From the NCBI GenBank assembly GCA_963816975.1, contig CAWFMD010000006.1, positions 1,488,001 through 1,552,000 on the forward strand: a stretch of 64,000 nucleotides of DNA, written 5' to 3'. The stretch is from DASRIA01 sp963816975. GTDB lineage: Bacteria; Actinomycetota; Thermoleophilia; Solirubrobacterales; JBBDJG01. Position numbers and translations under genes: made by a program. Within the stretch, counting starts at the first letter, position 1. Each line of letters begins with the position of its first letter. The notes beneath the pieces are model-generated. The model had not been told where the DNA came from. It saw only the letters and a list, made by a program, of their open reading frames with translations, and did no database searches. Below are positions 34,228 through 42,541 of the stretch, one piece after another.

Positions 34228-34560
34228 TTATTTGGGTGGCAGGCGCGAGGCGAAGTCCTCGGCCCTGCCGACCCATCGCTCCAGGTCGGCGTCCTCTGCG
34301 ACCGCCGTGGGGGCGACGTACAGCCAGCCGCGCATCGGGCGGCCCGTGAAGTCCATCGGGCGCACGCCTGACTCGGAGGCCAGCAGCTGCTGTGCTGCGT
34401 CGGGGTCGAGGCGCACGATCAGGTCCTCGCCGATCACGCCGCAGCACATGTTGCCCCCGACCAGGAACGCGAGGCCCCCGAACATCTTTCGCTCGGCCAC
34501 GTCGGGCTGACCGTCCAGCAGGCCGCGCACGCGCTCCGCCAGTTCTGCGTCGAAGGCCAC
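34228..34560 (-). CDS. TfoX N-terminal domain protein
   Basis: A 110-residue protein matching the small TfoX_N domain: ERKMFGGLAFLVGGNMCCGV, then LIVRLDP and PMRGWLYV. In gammaproteobacteria this domain is part of a competence regulator; stand-alone versions in actinobacteria have no known function. It is convergent with glmS across palindromic-element locus 3 and divergent from marR. Confidence 0.87.
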   Translation of the reverse strand: MAFDAELAERVRGLLDGQPDVAERKMFGGLAFLVGGNMCCGVIGEDLIVRLDPDAAQQLLASESGVRPMDFTGRPMRGWLYVAPTAVAEDADLERWVGRAEDFASRLPPK

Positions 34561-34653
34561 CCCGGCAGCCTACGAAGTTGGGCGCGGCTCCCGCGGGCGA
34601 CCGGCGCCTGCGCCGGCCTCGCCGCCCCTGCCCGAACGCGCCGAGGCGTCCAC

Positions 34654-34674
34654 TATGCTTGAGGACGCAAGCAT
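34654..34674 (+). promoter_or_regulatory. Promoter/operator of marR
   Basis: TATGCT (34654-34659) is a likely -10 box. It overlaps the inverted repeat ATGCTTG-AGGACG-CAAGCAT (34655-34674). The 12-mer TTGAGGACGCAA recurs exactly at the sigma-factor promoter at 35161-35172. Confidence 0.65.
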
Positions 34675-35134
34675 GCCGATCCGAGCGATGATCCAGACCG
34701 AGTACGCGGCCGAACCCTGGGTGTGCCTGCATCGGGGCCACGCCGCTGTGCGCCGTTCCGTCGCGGCGCGGCTCCAGGCAGCACACGGGCTGACTGTCAA
34801 CGACTACGAGGCGCTGGTGCTACTCTCCCGCGCCGACGGGCACCACATGCGCCGCGTCGACCTGGCGAAGGGGCTGCAGCTCACGGCCTCTGGGGTGACC
34901 CGCCTGCTGGACGGGCTCGAACAGCAGGGCCTGGTGAAGAAAAAGGCCTGCTCGACTGATGGTCGCGTGACATACGCGGTGCTCACGAAGGCGGGCCGCA
35001 GGAAGCTCGAACAGGCGGCCGCCGCGCATACGGCGGCGATCCGGTCGGTGTTCGAGGAGCGCTTTACACCGGGCGAGCTGGCGGTCCTGGCCGAGCTGCT
35101 GGCCAGACTGCCGGAAGGCGCTCCGCGGGTTTAG
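34673..35134 (+). CDS. MarR-family transcriptional regulator
   Basis: A 153-residue winged-helix regulator. The dimerisation helices flank the DNA-binding core MRRVDLAKGLQLTASGVTRL, LDGLEQQGLVKKK and the wing STDGRVTYAVLTKAG. ATG 34655 lies in the operator, so the start is 34673 or 34688 (MIQTEYAAE). It probably binds the inverted repeats in its own promoter and before the adjacent sigma gene. The ligand is unknown; few cysteines are present and no redox pair is obvious. Confidence 0.9.
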   Translation: MPIRAMIQTEYAAEPWVCLHRGHAAVRRSVAARLQAAHGLTVNDYEALVLLSRADGHHMRRVDLAKGLQLTASGVTRLLDGLEQQGLVKKKACSTDGRVTYAVLTKAGRRKLEQAAAAHTAAIRSVFEERFTPGELAVLAELLARLPEGAPRV

Positions 35135-35172
35135 TTGCGCACTCAACTTGTGTGCTATAGTTGAGGACGCAA
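35133..35172 (+). promoter_or_regulatory. Promoter with two inverted-repeat operators before the sigma-factor gene
   Basis: AGTTG-CGCACT-CAACT (35133-35148) and TTG-AGGACG-CAA (35161-35172) are two TTG-N6-CAA sites spaced 26 bp centre to centre. Between them lies TATAGT (35156-35161), a good -10 box. The second site sits at the transcription start exactly as at marR. Confidence 0.65.
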
Positions 35173-35243
35173 ATAATTTCTCCCGGGGCGAGGACACATG
35201 CGCGATGCAGCGCCTGGTCATGCCACGGGACAGAAAGGGACGA

Positions 35244-36209
35244 ATGGGAAGAACCGATACCAGCAAGGCCAGAGGCCGCGCACGCGGCGAGCACCGCGAC
35301 GCCACGACTCGCTCGGCGCCGCGGCGGCCGGCCGCGCCTGCCCGCGGCGAGCGGTCGGTGCGCCGCGCGGCGGCCGGGCATGCCGCTGCCGACGAGGCCG
35401 CGGTCGAGCCGCTCCAGCGCTTTTTCGTGCACGCGGGTCGCTACCCGCTGCTGACGGCGGCCGAAGAAGTCGAACTTGCGAAGCGCATCGAGCGCGGGGA
35501 CCTCGCGGCCAAGGAGCGCATGATCCAGTCCAACCTGCGCCTGGTGATCTCGATCGCCCGCAAGCACCAGAACCTGGGGCTGCCCCTGGGCGACCTGATC
35601 CAGGAGGGCATCATCGGCCTGATCCGTGCTGCCGAGAAGTTCGACTGGCGCCGTGGATTCAAGTTCTCGACGTACGCCACGCTCTGGATTCGGCAGTCCA
35701 TGCAGCGCGCGCTCTCGAACACCGCGCGGACGATCCGGGTGCCGGTCCACATCGAGCAGCGCCAGCGTAAGCTCGCGCGGGCCGAACGCGAGCTCACGAA
35801 CAAGCTCGGGCGCGACCCGACGGACGAGGAGCTCGCGCAGGCGGCCGAGATGGAGCTCGACGAGGTGTTCGAGCTGCGCGAAGCACCGCAGGCGGTGACC
35901 AGCCTCGACCGACCCGTGGGCGAGGACGGCGAGACCGAGCTGGGCGACCTGGTGCCCAGTGACCAGGCCGACCCCGGCGAGGAGCTCGTCGAGGGGGAGC
36001 GCCGGGAGTCGCTTGCCACGGCGCTGGACCAGCTCTCGTCTCCGGAGCGCAGGGTGATCGAGCTGCGCTACGGCCTCGAGGATGGACAGCAGAGGACGGT
36101 CGCGGCGATCGCCAAAGAGCTCGGGGTCACAAAGGAGCAGGCCAACCGCCTGGAGAGCACTGCGCTGCAGCGCCTGCGTCACGTGGACGCGCTGCGCGAC
36201 GCAGCCTGA
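35244..36209 (+). CDS. Sigma-70 family RNA polymerase sigma factor (RpoD-like, no region 1.1)
   Basis: A sigma factor of about 321 residues. After a basic Arg/Ala-rich N-terminal stretch (1-60), region 1.2 begins at FFVHAGRYPLLTAAEEVELA. Regions 2.1-2.4 include QSNLRLVISIARKH, LGDLIQEGIIGLIRAAEKFD and FKFSTYATLWIRQSMQ. Region 3 follows, and region 4.2 is RTVAAIAKELGVTKEQANRL. It lacks the acidic region 1.1 of the principal sigma factor, so it is a group 2 type factor. ATG 35244 with AAAGGGA upstream is preferred over 35205/35220. Control by the adjacent MarR protein, or by itself, is inferred from the shared operator. Confidence 0.92.
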   Translation: MGRTDTSKARGRARGEHRDATTRSAPRRPAAPARGERSVRRAAAGHAAADEAAVEPLQRFFVHAGRYPLLTAAEEVELAKRIERGDLAAKERMIQSNLRLVISIARKHQNLGLPLGDLIQEGIIGLIRAAEKFDWRRGFKFSTYATLWIRQSMQRALSNTARTIRVPVHIEQRQRKLARAERELTNKLGRDPTDEELAQAAEMELDEVFELREAPQAVTSLDRPVGEDGETELGDLVPSDQADPGEELVEGERRESLATALDQLSSPERRVIELRYGLEDGQQRTVAAIAKELGVTKEQANRLESTALQRLRHVDALRDAA

Positions 36210-36245
36210 GCAGTCGGGATCAACGGGCCGCGCGCCCGCGCCGGA

Positions 36246-36251
36246 TAGGCT
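36246..36251 (+). promoter_or_regulatory. Candidate -10 box of nnrD/E (leaderless type)
   Basis: TAGGCT ends 10 nt before ATG 36262. Confidence 0.35.
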
Positions 36252-36261
36252 CCGCGCCGCC

Positions 36262-37830
36262 ATGAGCGAGCTGCCTCCCTGGCTCGAGCCGTTGTTCACG
36301 GCCGACGAGATGCGCGCCCTCGACGCGTGGGCCATCCACGACGAGGGCGTGCCCTCGCTCGAACTGATGGACCGGGCGGGCGCCGAGGTCGCGCGCGTCG
36401 TGACCGCCAGGGCGCCCGACCGGCCGGTCCGGATCGTGTGTGGAAAGGGCAACAACGGGGGCGACGGCCTGGTGGTCGCGCGCCTGCTGGCCGCAGCTGG
36501 TCTCGCCGCGGAAGCGCTGCTGCTGTTCGATCCGCATGAGCTCAGCGATGACGCGCGTGCCAGCTTCGACCGGATCTCGGACGGAAGCTCGGCGTGGCGG
36601 CAGGTCGGCGCCTCGGATCTGGCAGACGCGCTCGCGGGCTCCGGCGTGGTCGTCGACGCGATGCTCGGCACCGGGTTCGACGGGATGCCGCGCGCTCCGC
36701 TCGACGCCGCGATCGAGGCGGTGAACGGCGCAGGTGCGCCGGTGATCGCCGTCGATGTTCCCTCCGGGCTGAACGCATCCACCGGCGAGATCGGCGGCGC
36801 GTGCGTACGGGCCGACGTGACCGTCAGCTTTCACGCCGCGAAGGTCGGGCTGTGGGTCGACCCCGGAAAGAGCCGGGCCGGCAGGGTGGAGGTGGTGGAG
36901 ATCGGCATCCCGCCCGAGCGCTACGGTGCACCGCTGCCGCGCACGGCCGGCTTGGTCGGGCCTGGGGTGCGGAGCGCGCTCCCCACCCGGGTGGCCGCGT
37001 CGACCAAGTTCTCCTCCGGCTCCGTGCTCGTGATCGGCGGGTCGGCCGGGCTCACCGGAGCGGTGTGCCTGACCTGCGAGGGTGCGATGCGCTCCGGCGC
37101 GGGGTGGGTCCGGGCCGGTGTGCCGGCATCCCTTCACTCCGTGTTCGAGGTGAAGCTCACCGAGGTGATGTCGCTGCCGTTGCCGGACGCCGGCGGTGCG
37201 CTCGGCGCGGAAGCCGCGGACGCCGTCCTGGAAGCGGCCGAGCGCGCCGACGCCGTCGTGCTGGGCCCGGGGATGGGCAGGGCGCCCGCCTCGTTCGCGC
37301 TCGCCGTGCAACTGATCGAGCGCGTCGAGCGACCGCTGCTGGTAGACGCCGACGGGCTCAACGCGCTGGCCGAGACGGGAATCGAGCGGGCGGCCGCGCG
37401 GACCGCGCCCACCGTGCTGACCCCGCACGCAGGCGAGCTGGGGCGGTTGCTCGGGCGCCCCTCGAGCGAGATCGCGGCCCGCCGGCTCGCGAGCGCGCGC
37501 GAGGCGGCGGAGCGCGCGGGCGCGGTGGTCGTGCTGAAGGGCGACGACACGATCATCGCCCCGCCCGGGGATGCGGCGGTGGGGATCAGCCGTGGCGGTG
37601 CCGGGGCGCTCGCGACCGCGGGCACCGGCGACGTGCTGAGCGGAGTCGGGGCGGCGTTTCTTGCGCGTGGCCTGGACGCCTTCCGGGCCGCTTGCGCGGC
37701 TGTGGAGACTCACCGCGAGGCGGGTCGTGAAGCGGCGCGCCGGCTGGGGGGTACCGACGCGGTGGTGGCGGGAGACGTGATCGCGGCCCTGCCCACCGCC
37801 TTGCGAGGCGGGTCCGGACGGCCTGCCTAG
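36262..37830 (+). CDS. nnr: Bifunctional NAD(P)H-hydrate epimerase / ADP-dependent dehydratase
   Basis: A 522-residue fusion repairing hydrated NADH and NADPH. The N-terminal epimerase (YjeF_N, about 1-215) has ELMDRAGAEVA, VCGKGNNGGDGLVVAR and DVPSGLNASTGEI. The C-terminal ribokinase-like dehydratase has KFSSGSVLVIGGSAGLTGA, VLTPHAGELGRLLGR, VVLKGDDTIIA and the catalytic GTGDVLSG. The domain order is the usual one for bacteria. It stands directly before alr, with 14 bp between them. Confidence 0.95.
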   Translation: MSELPPWLEPLFTADEMRALDAWAIHDEGVPSLELMDRAGAEVARVVTARAPDRPVRIVCGKGNNGGDGLVVARLLAAAGLAAEALLLFDPHELSDDARASFDRISDGSSAWRQVGASDLADALAGSGVVVDAMLGTGFDGMPRAPLDAAIEAVNGAGAPVIAVDVPSGLNASTGEIGGACVRADVTVSFHAAKVGLWVDPGKSRAGRVEVVEIGIPPERYGAPLPRTAGLVGPGVRSALPTRVAASTKFSSGSVLVIGGSAGLTGAVCLTCEGAMRSGAGWVRAGVPASLHSVFEVKLTEVMSLPLPDAGGALGAEAADAVLEAAERADAVVLGPGMGRAPASFALAVQLIERVERPLLVDADGLNALAETGIERAAARTAPTVLTPHAGELGRLLGRPSSEIAARRLASAREAAERAGAVVVLKGDDTIIAPPGDAAVGISRGGAGALATAGTGDVLSGVGAAFLARGLDAFRAACAAVETHREAGREAARRLGGTDAVVAGDVIAALPTALRGGSGRPA

Positions 37831-37836
37831 TACGCT
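37831..37836 (+). promoter_or_regulatory. Candidate -10 box of alr (leaderless type)
   Basis: TACGCT ends 8 nt before GTG 37845 and directly follows the nnr stop. Confidence 0.4.
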
Positions 37837-37844
37837 GATCCCGC

Positions 37845-38948
37845 GTGCGGGCGCTTGCGCACATCGATCTGGGCGCGGTCGAGCGCAACTGCGCGAGGCT
37901 CGCGCAGCGGGTCGGCTCGGCGCGGCTGTGCGCGGTCGTGAAAGCCGACGGCTATGGCCACGGCGCGACGGCCTGCGCGCGCGCGGCGCTGGCCGGGGGT
38001 GCGACGTGGCTGGCAGTCGCGACCGCGAGCGAGGCCGCCGCCCTGCGGGCGGACGGCGTCACGGGTCGCCTGCTGGTGATGGGCGCGTTGACCGGCGAGG
38101 AGCTCGCGGTGGCACTCGCGGCCGAGGCCGACGTCGTGGCGTGGACCGAGGACCTCGTACGCGCGGTAGAGGCCGCTTGTGCACCGGAGCGGCCCGGGCG
38201 CGTGCATGTGAAGCTCGACAGCGGGATGGGGCGTCTGGGGACCAAGGATCTGCGCCAGGCGCGCGCCGTCGCGGACGCGGTGGATTCCGCTGCGCGGCTC
38301 GAGCTGGCCGGCGTGATGACGCACTTCGCGACCGCGGACGACCCCGAGTCCGGCTTCTTCGAGGAGCAGCTCGGCCGCTTTCGCCCATTCGCCCGGGAGC
38401 TCAAGCAGTCGCACCCCGACTGCATCGTGCACGCCTCCAACAGCGCTGCAGCGCTGCGCGGCACGGCGGCGCACTTCGACATGGTGCGCTGCGGCATCGC
38501 CGTCTACGGCATGGATCCGTTCGGCGAGGACGCAGCGCTGCGGGATCTCGAGCCGGCGCTCGCGTTGCGCTCTTATGTGGCTCAGGTGAAGGAGATGGCC
38601 CCGGGCGAGTCGGCCGGCTACGGCCGCACGTGGTCCGCGACCGCGCAGACGCGCGTGGCGGTGCTGCCGATCGGTTATGGCGACGGTTACCGGCGCGGCC
38701 TCGGCAACACGGCGGAGGTGCTGATCCGTGGGCGCCGCCATCCGGTCGTGGGGACGATCAGCATGGACAACATCACGGTCGAGATCGGCGATGCCGAGGT
38801 CGCGATCGGGGACCCCGCAACTCTGATCGGGGCTGACGGCGACCAGCGCGTCACGGCAGAGGACCTGGCGCGCCTGCTCGACACGATCAACTACGAGGTC
38901 ACGTGTGGGATCTCGGCGCGCGTCCCGCGCGTTCACCTGTCGTCGTGA
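37845..38948 (+). CDS. alr: Alanine racemase
   Basis: A 367-residue PLP enzyme making D-alanine for peptidoglycan. PLP lysine 33 sits in VVKADGYGHGA, HVKLDSGMGRLG and HASNSAAAL are barrel motifs, and the second catalytic base is the Tyr in SAGYGRTW. GTG 37845 gives the complete N-terminus RALAHIDLGAVERN. Its stop overlaps the next GTG (GTGA). Together with the carboxypeptidase, glmS and glmM it adds to the wall-precursor genes of the window. Confidence 0.96.
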   Translation: MRALAHIDLGAVERNCARLAQRVGSARLCAVVKADGYGHGATACARAALAGGATWLAVATASEAAALRADGVTGRLLVMGALTGEELAVALAAEADVVAWTEDLVRAVEAACAPERPGRVHVKLDSGMGRLGTKDLRQARAVADAVDSAARLELAGVMTHFATADDPESGFFEEQLGRFRPFARELKQSHPDCIVHASNSAAALRGTAAHFDMVRCGIAVYGMDPFGEDAALRDLEPALALRSYVAQVKEMAPGESAGYGRTWSATAQTRVAVLPIGYGDGYRRGLGNTAEVLIRGRRHPVVGTISMDNITVEIGDAEVAIGDPATLIGADGDQRVTAEDLARLLDTINYEVTCGISARVPRVHLSS

Positions 38949-40378
38949 GCGCCCTCGCGGAGCGGCTGGAGCGCGCGCCGGCCGTGCGCACGGTGCTCGG
39001 CGCGCTCCCCGCGGTCGAGGCCTGGCTGGTCGGCGGCACGGTGCGTGACGCGCTCCGCGATCAGACCGCGCTGGACGAGCCGGACCTGGTCGTGACCGGG
39101 GCGGCCGAGCCCGTGGCGCGGGCGCTGGCCGATCGCGTCGGCGCGTTCGTGTTCCCCCTGTCGGAGCGGTTCGGCGCGTGGCGGGTGATCGCGCGCGACC
39201 GCGCATGGCAGTCGGACATCACTCCCGCGCGCGGGACGATCGAGGAGGACCTCGCGCTGCGCGACTTCACCATCAACGCGATGGCGGTGCCCACAGCCGA
39301 CCCCGGCCGGCTGATCGACCCGCATGGCGGCCGGAGCGACCTGGAGGCCGGCACGGTGCGAGCGGTCGGTCCACGCACATTCGCGGACGATCCGCTGCGC
39401 GCGCTGCGGATGGCGCGCTTCGCATGCGAGCTGGAGTTCGAGGTCGAGAGCAGGACGAGCGCGCTGGCCGCCGCGGAGTCGCCACGCATCGATGCCGTTG
39501 CCCCCGAGCGCTGCTTCTACGAGCTGCGCCGCCTGATCACGGCGCCGCAGCCGCGGCGGGGGATCGACCTGATGGACTCGGTGGGGCTGGTCGCCGGCCT
39601 GCTGCCCGAGCTCGAGGGACTGAAGGGAGTCGAGCAGAACCCGTACCACCATGCGGACGTATGGGGTCACACCCTCGACGTGCTGGACCGTGTCGTCGAG
39701 GTGACCGGCGACCCCGGCCGGATGCTGGGCGGGGCGGCGCCGGGCATCGCGCGGGAGCTGGCGAGGCCGCTGGCCGACGACCTGACGCGCGGCGAGGCGC
39801 TGCGGTTCGGCGCTCTGCTGCACGATGCGGGGAAGCCCGCAACCCGCGCGGTGACCGCCGAGGGCCGCGTCCTGTTCTGGGGGCACGACCGCGTCGGCGC
39901 CGACATCGCGCGCGACTTCGGCCGGCGCATGCGCGCGAGCACCGCGCTCGGGGACTTCCTCGCCGCGATCGCGCAACACCACCTGAGGCTCGGCTTCCTC
40001 GTGCACGAACGGCCGCTGTCGCGGCGCGACGTCTACCGCTACCTGCGCGCGTGCGAGCCGGTCGAGGTCGAGGTGACCGTGCTGTCCGTGGCGGACCGGC
40101 TCGCCACGCGGGGCCCGAAGACGCGACGGCAGGCGCTCGACGATCACCTCGAGCTGGCGCGGCAGCTCGCGCCGGAGGCGCTCGCGTGGCGCACGGACGA
40201 GCGGCCCCGGGCCCCGGTGCGGGGCGACGACCTGATCGCGGAGCTGCGCATCGAGCCGGGGCCCGAGGTGGGGCGCCTGCTGGAGACGATCGAGGAGGCG
40301 GCGTTCGCAGGAGACGTGCGCACCCGCGAGGACGCGCTCGCCCTGGCGCGCCGCGAGTCCCACCCAAAAATCCCTTAG
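38945..40378 (+). CDS. tRNA nucleotidyltransferase / poly(A) polymerase family protein with HD domain
   Basis: A 477-residue class II nucleotidyltransferase (CCA-adding or poly(A) polymerase). The head has WLVGGTVRDAL and SDITPARGTIEEDLALRDF, followed by the RALRMARFACEL neck, and a C-terminal HD phosphohydrolase domain (LLHDAGKP). The usual catalytic DxD appears as E-P-D in ALDEPDLVV, a conservative but unusual change. The GTG start overlaps the alr stop. The stop codon TAG at 40376 lies in a CCCTTAGCC belonging to palindromic-element locus 4, so the element may have set the C-terminus. Confidence 0.9.
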   Translation: MSALAERLERAPAVRTVLGALPAVEAWLVGGTVRDALRDQTALDEPDLVVTGAAEPVARALADRVGAFVFPLSERFGAWRVIARDRAWQSDITPARGTIEEDLALRDFTINAMAVPTADPGRLIDPHGGRSDLEAGTVRAVGPRTFADDPLRALRMARFACELEFEVESRTSALAAAESPRIDAVAPERCFYELRRLITAPQPRRGIDLMDSVGLVAGLLPELEGLKGVEQNPYHHADVWGHTLDVLDRVVEVTGDPGRMLGGAAPGIARELARPLADDLTRGEALRFGALLHDAGKPATRAVTAEGRVLFWGHDRVGADIARDFGRRMRASTALGDFLAAIAQHHLRLGFLVHERPLSRRDVYRYLRACEPVEVEVTVLSVADRLATRGPKTRRQALDDHLELARQLAPEALAWRTDERPRAPVRGDDLIAELRIEPGPEVGRLLETIEEAAFAGDVRTREDALALARRESHPKIP

Positions 40379-40452
40379 CCACCGGGATTTCCGGCTAAGG
40401 AAATCCCGCTATGTCCACCGGGATTTCCGGCTAAGGAAATCCCGCTAAATCC
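40367..40452 (-). repeat. Tandem palindromic element, locus 4
   Basis: Two 36-bp tandem units (40381-40416 and 40417-40452) are nearly identical. Each contains a perfect 10-bp stem (CGGGATTTCC 40383-40392 with 40399-40408) and a loop reading TTAGCC on the minus strand. A partial copy (AAATCCCTTAGCC) precedes them and includes the stop codon of the upstream gene. The element fills the gap between two convergent genes. Confidence 0.9.
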
Positions 40453-40461
40453 CGGCTGGGG

Positions 40462-41670
40462 TTACCCGAGCCAGCGTTCGTCGAGCCGCCGCACCACTCC
40501 CTCGCACAGGCGCACGCCGTCGGCGAACGTGGCGTAGTCGACGTGCTCGGGCGTGTCGGTGCGCCAGTGGTAGTTCGCGGGCGCCTTGTAGTCCGTCACC
40601 GACCCCAGGCAGGCGCACGGGTAACCGCGCTTCAGCGCGTGCAGCCCGTCGGTCGCGTTGCGCAGCCTCAGGTTGGGGAACAGCCACACGCCCAATTCCT
40701 CGGCCACGGAGTCGACCAGGTCGAGCCCGGCGCGCGGGTACTCGTTCATGTGGAGCATGCCCTCGCCCCTGATCGCGGTCAGGTGCGGCGAGCCGATCGT
40801 GTCGACGGCGAGGAAGAAGGTGTCCCGGGGCGGCAACGCCGGCGCATGGCGGCGCATGAACGCCTGCATGCCCTCCATGAACGACTCCTCCGAACCGGTC
40901 GATACGAGCAGCACGCGCACCGACGACGTGGGTTGGGCGGCGAGCCGGCGCGCCAACTCGATCAGCGCGATCACCCCGGTGCCGTTGTCGTTTGCCCCGG
41001 GCACGACGCGGGTCGAGCCGATCTGCGCGAACACCGCGGCCGCACCCGCCGACACGATCGCGCCGGCGCGGCGCAACGCGCGGTTGCCGGTCAGCGAGCC
41101 GAGCGCCGCGAGCGCGGGCCCGGCGAACACCGGCCACATCAGCGGGGGGCTCGTGTCGTTGTCCTCGATCAGCGTGGGAAAGTGACGCCACACGAATGCG
41201 GGGATGGCGGGGTGGAAGATCACGCCCGACTTGGCGGCGTCGTGATGGGCGACGACCACGACCGTGCGCCCGGCGTCCGCGGGGCCCATCTCGGCGACCA
41301 CGTTGAAGGTCTCGCGCTGCGGCAATGGCCGGCGCGCGTGCTGCCGGCCGCCGGTGATGTCATCCCACACTCCCGCCGCCGCCAGCGCCGCCAGCGCCCC
41401 GCCCGCGACGCGGTGGCGTCCCCCGATCATCGCTCCCGCCACACCGCCGGTGCTGAGCAGCGCGAGCGGGCCCCAGTAGCCGCCGTGCACGCGCGCAGTC
41501 TCGATCGCCGCCCGGGCGCCGTGCGCAGCCAGCCGTTCGACTGCCCACTCGGCCGCCCGGCGCTCCCCAGCGGATGCGGACGGGCGGTGGATCGACGCCA
41601 GCTCGGTCAGCTCCGATCGCAGGCGATCGACCGGTGGCGCCGGGATGCGTTCGGTGACCGGAGCGCTCAC
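40462..41670 (-). CDS. M28-family zinc peptidase with an internal membrane-like segment
   Basis: A 402-residue aminopeptidase-like protein. Zinc-ligand segments are VVAHHDAAKSG (His/Asp region), PGANDNGTGVIAL (bridging Asp), STGSEESFMEG (catalytic and ligand Glu), FLAVDTIGSP (Asp) and the C-terminal HWRTDTPEHVDY (His). Hydrophobic stretches (GPLALLSTGGVAGAMIGG; LMWPVFAGPALAALGSL) suggest membrane association. No classical signal peptide is present. Substrate is unknown. It converges on the CCA-like gene across locus 4. Confidence 0.86.
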   Translation of the reverse strand: MSAPVTERIPAPPVDRLRSELTELASIHRPSASAGERRAAEWAVERLAAHGARAAIETARVHGGYWGPLALLSTGGVAGAMIGGRHRVAGGALAALAAAGVWDDITGGRQHARRPLPQRETFNVVAEMGPADAGRTVVVVAHHDAAKSGVIFHPAIPAFVWRHFPTLIEDNDTSPPLMWPVFAGPALAALGSLTGNRALRRAGAIVSAGAAAVFAQIGSTRVVPGANDNGTGVIALIELARRLAAQPTSSVRVLLVSTGSEESFMEGMQAFMRRHAPALPPRDTFFLAVDTIGSPHLTAIRGEGMLHMNEYPRAGLDLVDSVAEELGVWLFPNLRLRNATDGLHALKRGYPCACLGSVTDYKAPANYHWRTDTPEHVDYATFADGVRLCEGVVRRLDERWLG

Positions 41671-41785
41671 GTGGTGTTGATCGCGTGTCCGGCGTAGGCG
41701 AGCGGCCTACCGCGCGTCTCGTCGTCGAGCGGCATCAGCGCGCGCAGCATAGTCCAGGGTCGATCGGGTCGGCCGGAGCGCGCCC

Positions 41786-41791
41786 TATAGG
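41786..41791 (+). promoter_or_regulatory. Candidate -10 box of the HIT gene (leaderless type)
   Basis: TATAGG ends 10 nt before GTG 41802. Confidence 0.4.
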
Positions 41792-41801
41792 CTTTCGCCT
41801 C

Positions 41802-42218
41802 GTGGCCGACCCCCAGGCTCATTGCATCTTCTGCCAGGTGATCGCAGGCGAGATCCCCGGCGAGGTGATCGACTCGGACGACCACACGTTGACCGTCCTG
41901 GACATCAACCCGGCGACCCGCGGCCATGCCGTCGTGATCACACGGACCCATGCCGAGAACCTGCTCGAGCTGAGCGACGCGGACCTGCTGTCGGCGATGA
42001 GCGCGGTGCGGCGGGTCGTGCTCCGCATGCGCGACACGCTGGAACCCGACGGTTTCAACGTGCTCCACAACATCGGAAGGGCGGCATGGCAGTCGATCTT
42101 CCACTTCCACGTGCACGTGATCCCGCGCTACCGGGACGATCCGCTGCAGCTTCCGTGGCTGCCGGAACCGGCGGACCCGGAGGAGCTGAAGCGGGTCGCA
42201 GCCACGCTTCGCGGTTGA
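41802..42218 (+). CDS. HIT-family nucleotide hydrolase/transferase
   Basis: A 138-residue histidine-triad protein, probably hydrolysing AMP-linked or dinucleoside substrates. The N-terminal CIFCQVIAGEIP is typical of the HinT/Fhit-like branch and the active site is HFHVHVIPRY with the H-x-H-x-H triad. GTG 41802 is preferred because of the spacing to the -10 box. It precedes infA by 33 bp. Confidence 0.93.
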   Translation: MADPQAHCIFCQVIAGEIPGEVIDSDDHTLTVLDINPATRGHAVVITRTHAENLLELSDADLLSAMSAVRRVVLRMRDTLEPDGFNVLHNIGRAAWQSIFHFHVHVIPRYRDDPLQLPWLPEPADPEELKRVAATLRG

Positions 42219-42251
42219 TCCCGAGACGTCGCTAGTAACCTTTGGGGCCGC

Positions 42252-42470
42252 ATGGGAAAGGAAGAAAAGATCGAGATGGAGGGCGAGATCCTGGAAGCCC
42301 TCCCGAATACGATGTTCCGCGTGAAGCTCGACAACGAGCACCTGGTCCTGGGCCACATCTCCGGGAAGATGCGCCGGCACTACATCCGCATCCTGCCGGG
42401 TGACCGCGTGAAGATCGAGCTGTCGCCCTACGACCTCGAACGCGGCCGCATCACGTACCGCTACAAGTAA
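42252..42470 (+). CDS. infA: Translation initiation factor IF-1
   Basis: A 72-residue OB-fold protein with the family sequence [38 protein letters not shown] and the terminal GRITYRYK. It binds the ribosomal A site during initiation. In many bacteria infA lies in the rpmJ-rpsM cluster; here it stands alone after the HIT gene. A downstream palindromic element (locus 5) starts right after its stop. Confidence 0.97.
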   Translation: MGKEEKIEMEGEILEALPNTMFRVKLDNEHLVLGHISGKMRRHYIRILPGDRVKIELSPYDLERGRITYRYK

Positions 42471-42541
42471 GGCGGGATTTCCTTAGGCGGAAATCCCGGT
42501 GGCTGTGGGACGGCGCCGGAAATCCCGGGGGCTACGGGACG
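42471..42541 (+). repeat. Tandem palindromic element, locus 5
   Basis: CGGGATTTCC (42473-42482) pairs perfectly with 42489-42498 around TTAGGC. A second half-unit (GCCGGAAATCCCGGG from 42515) repeats with a 29-bp period. It lies between convergent infA and the amidase gene; the amidase stop codon (complement of CTA, 42532-42534) falls inside the last unit. Confidence 0.88.
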
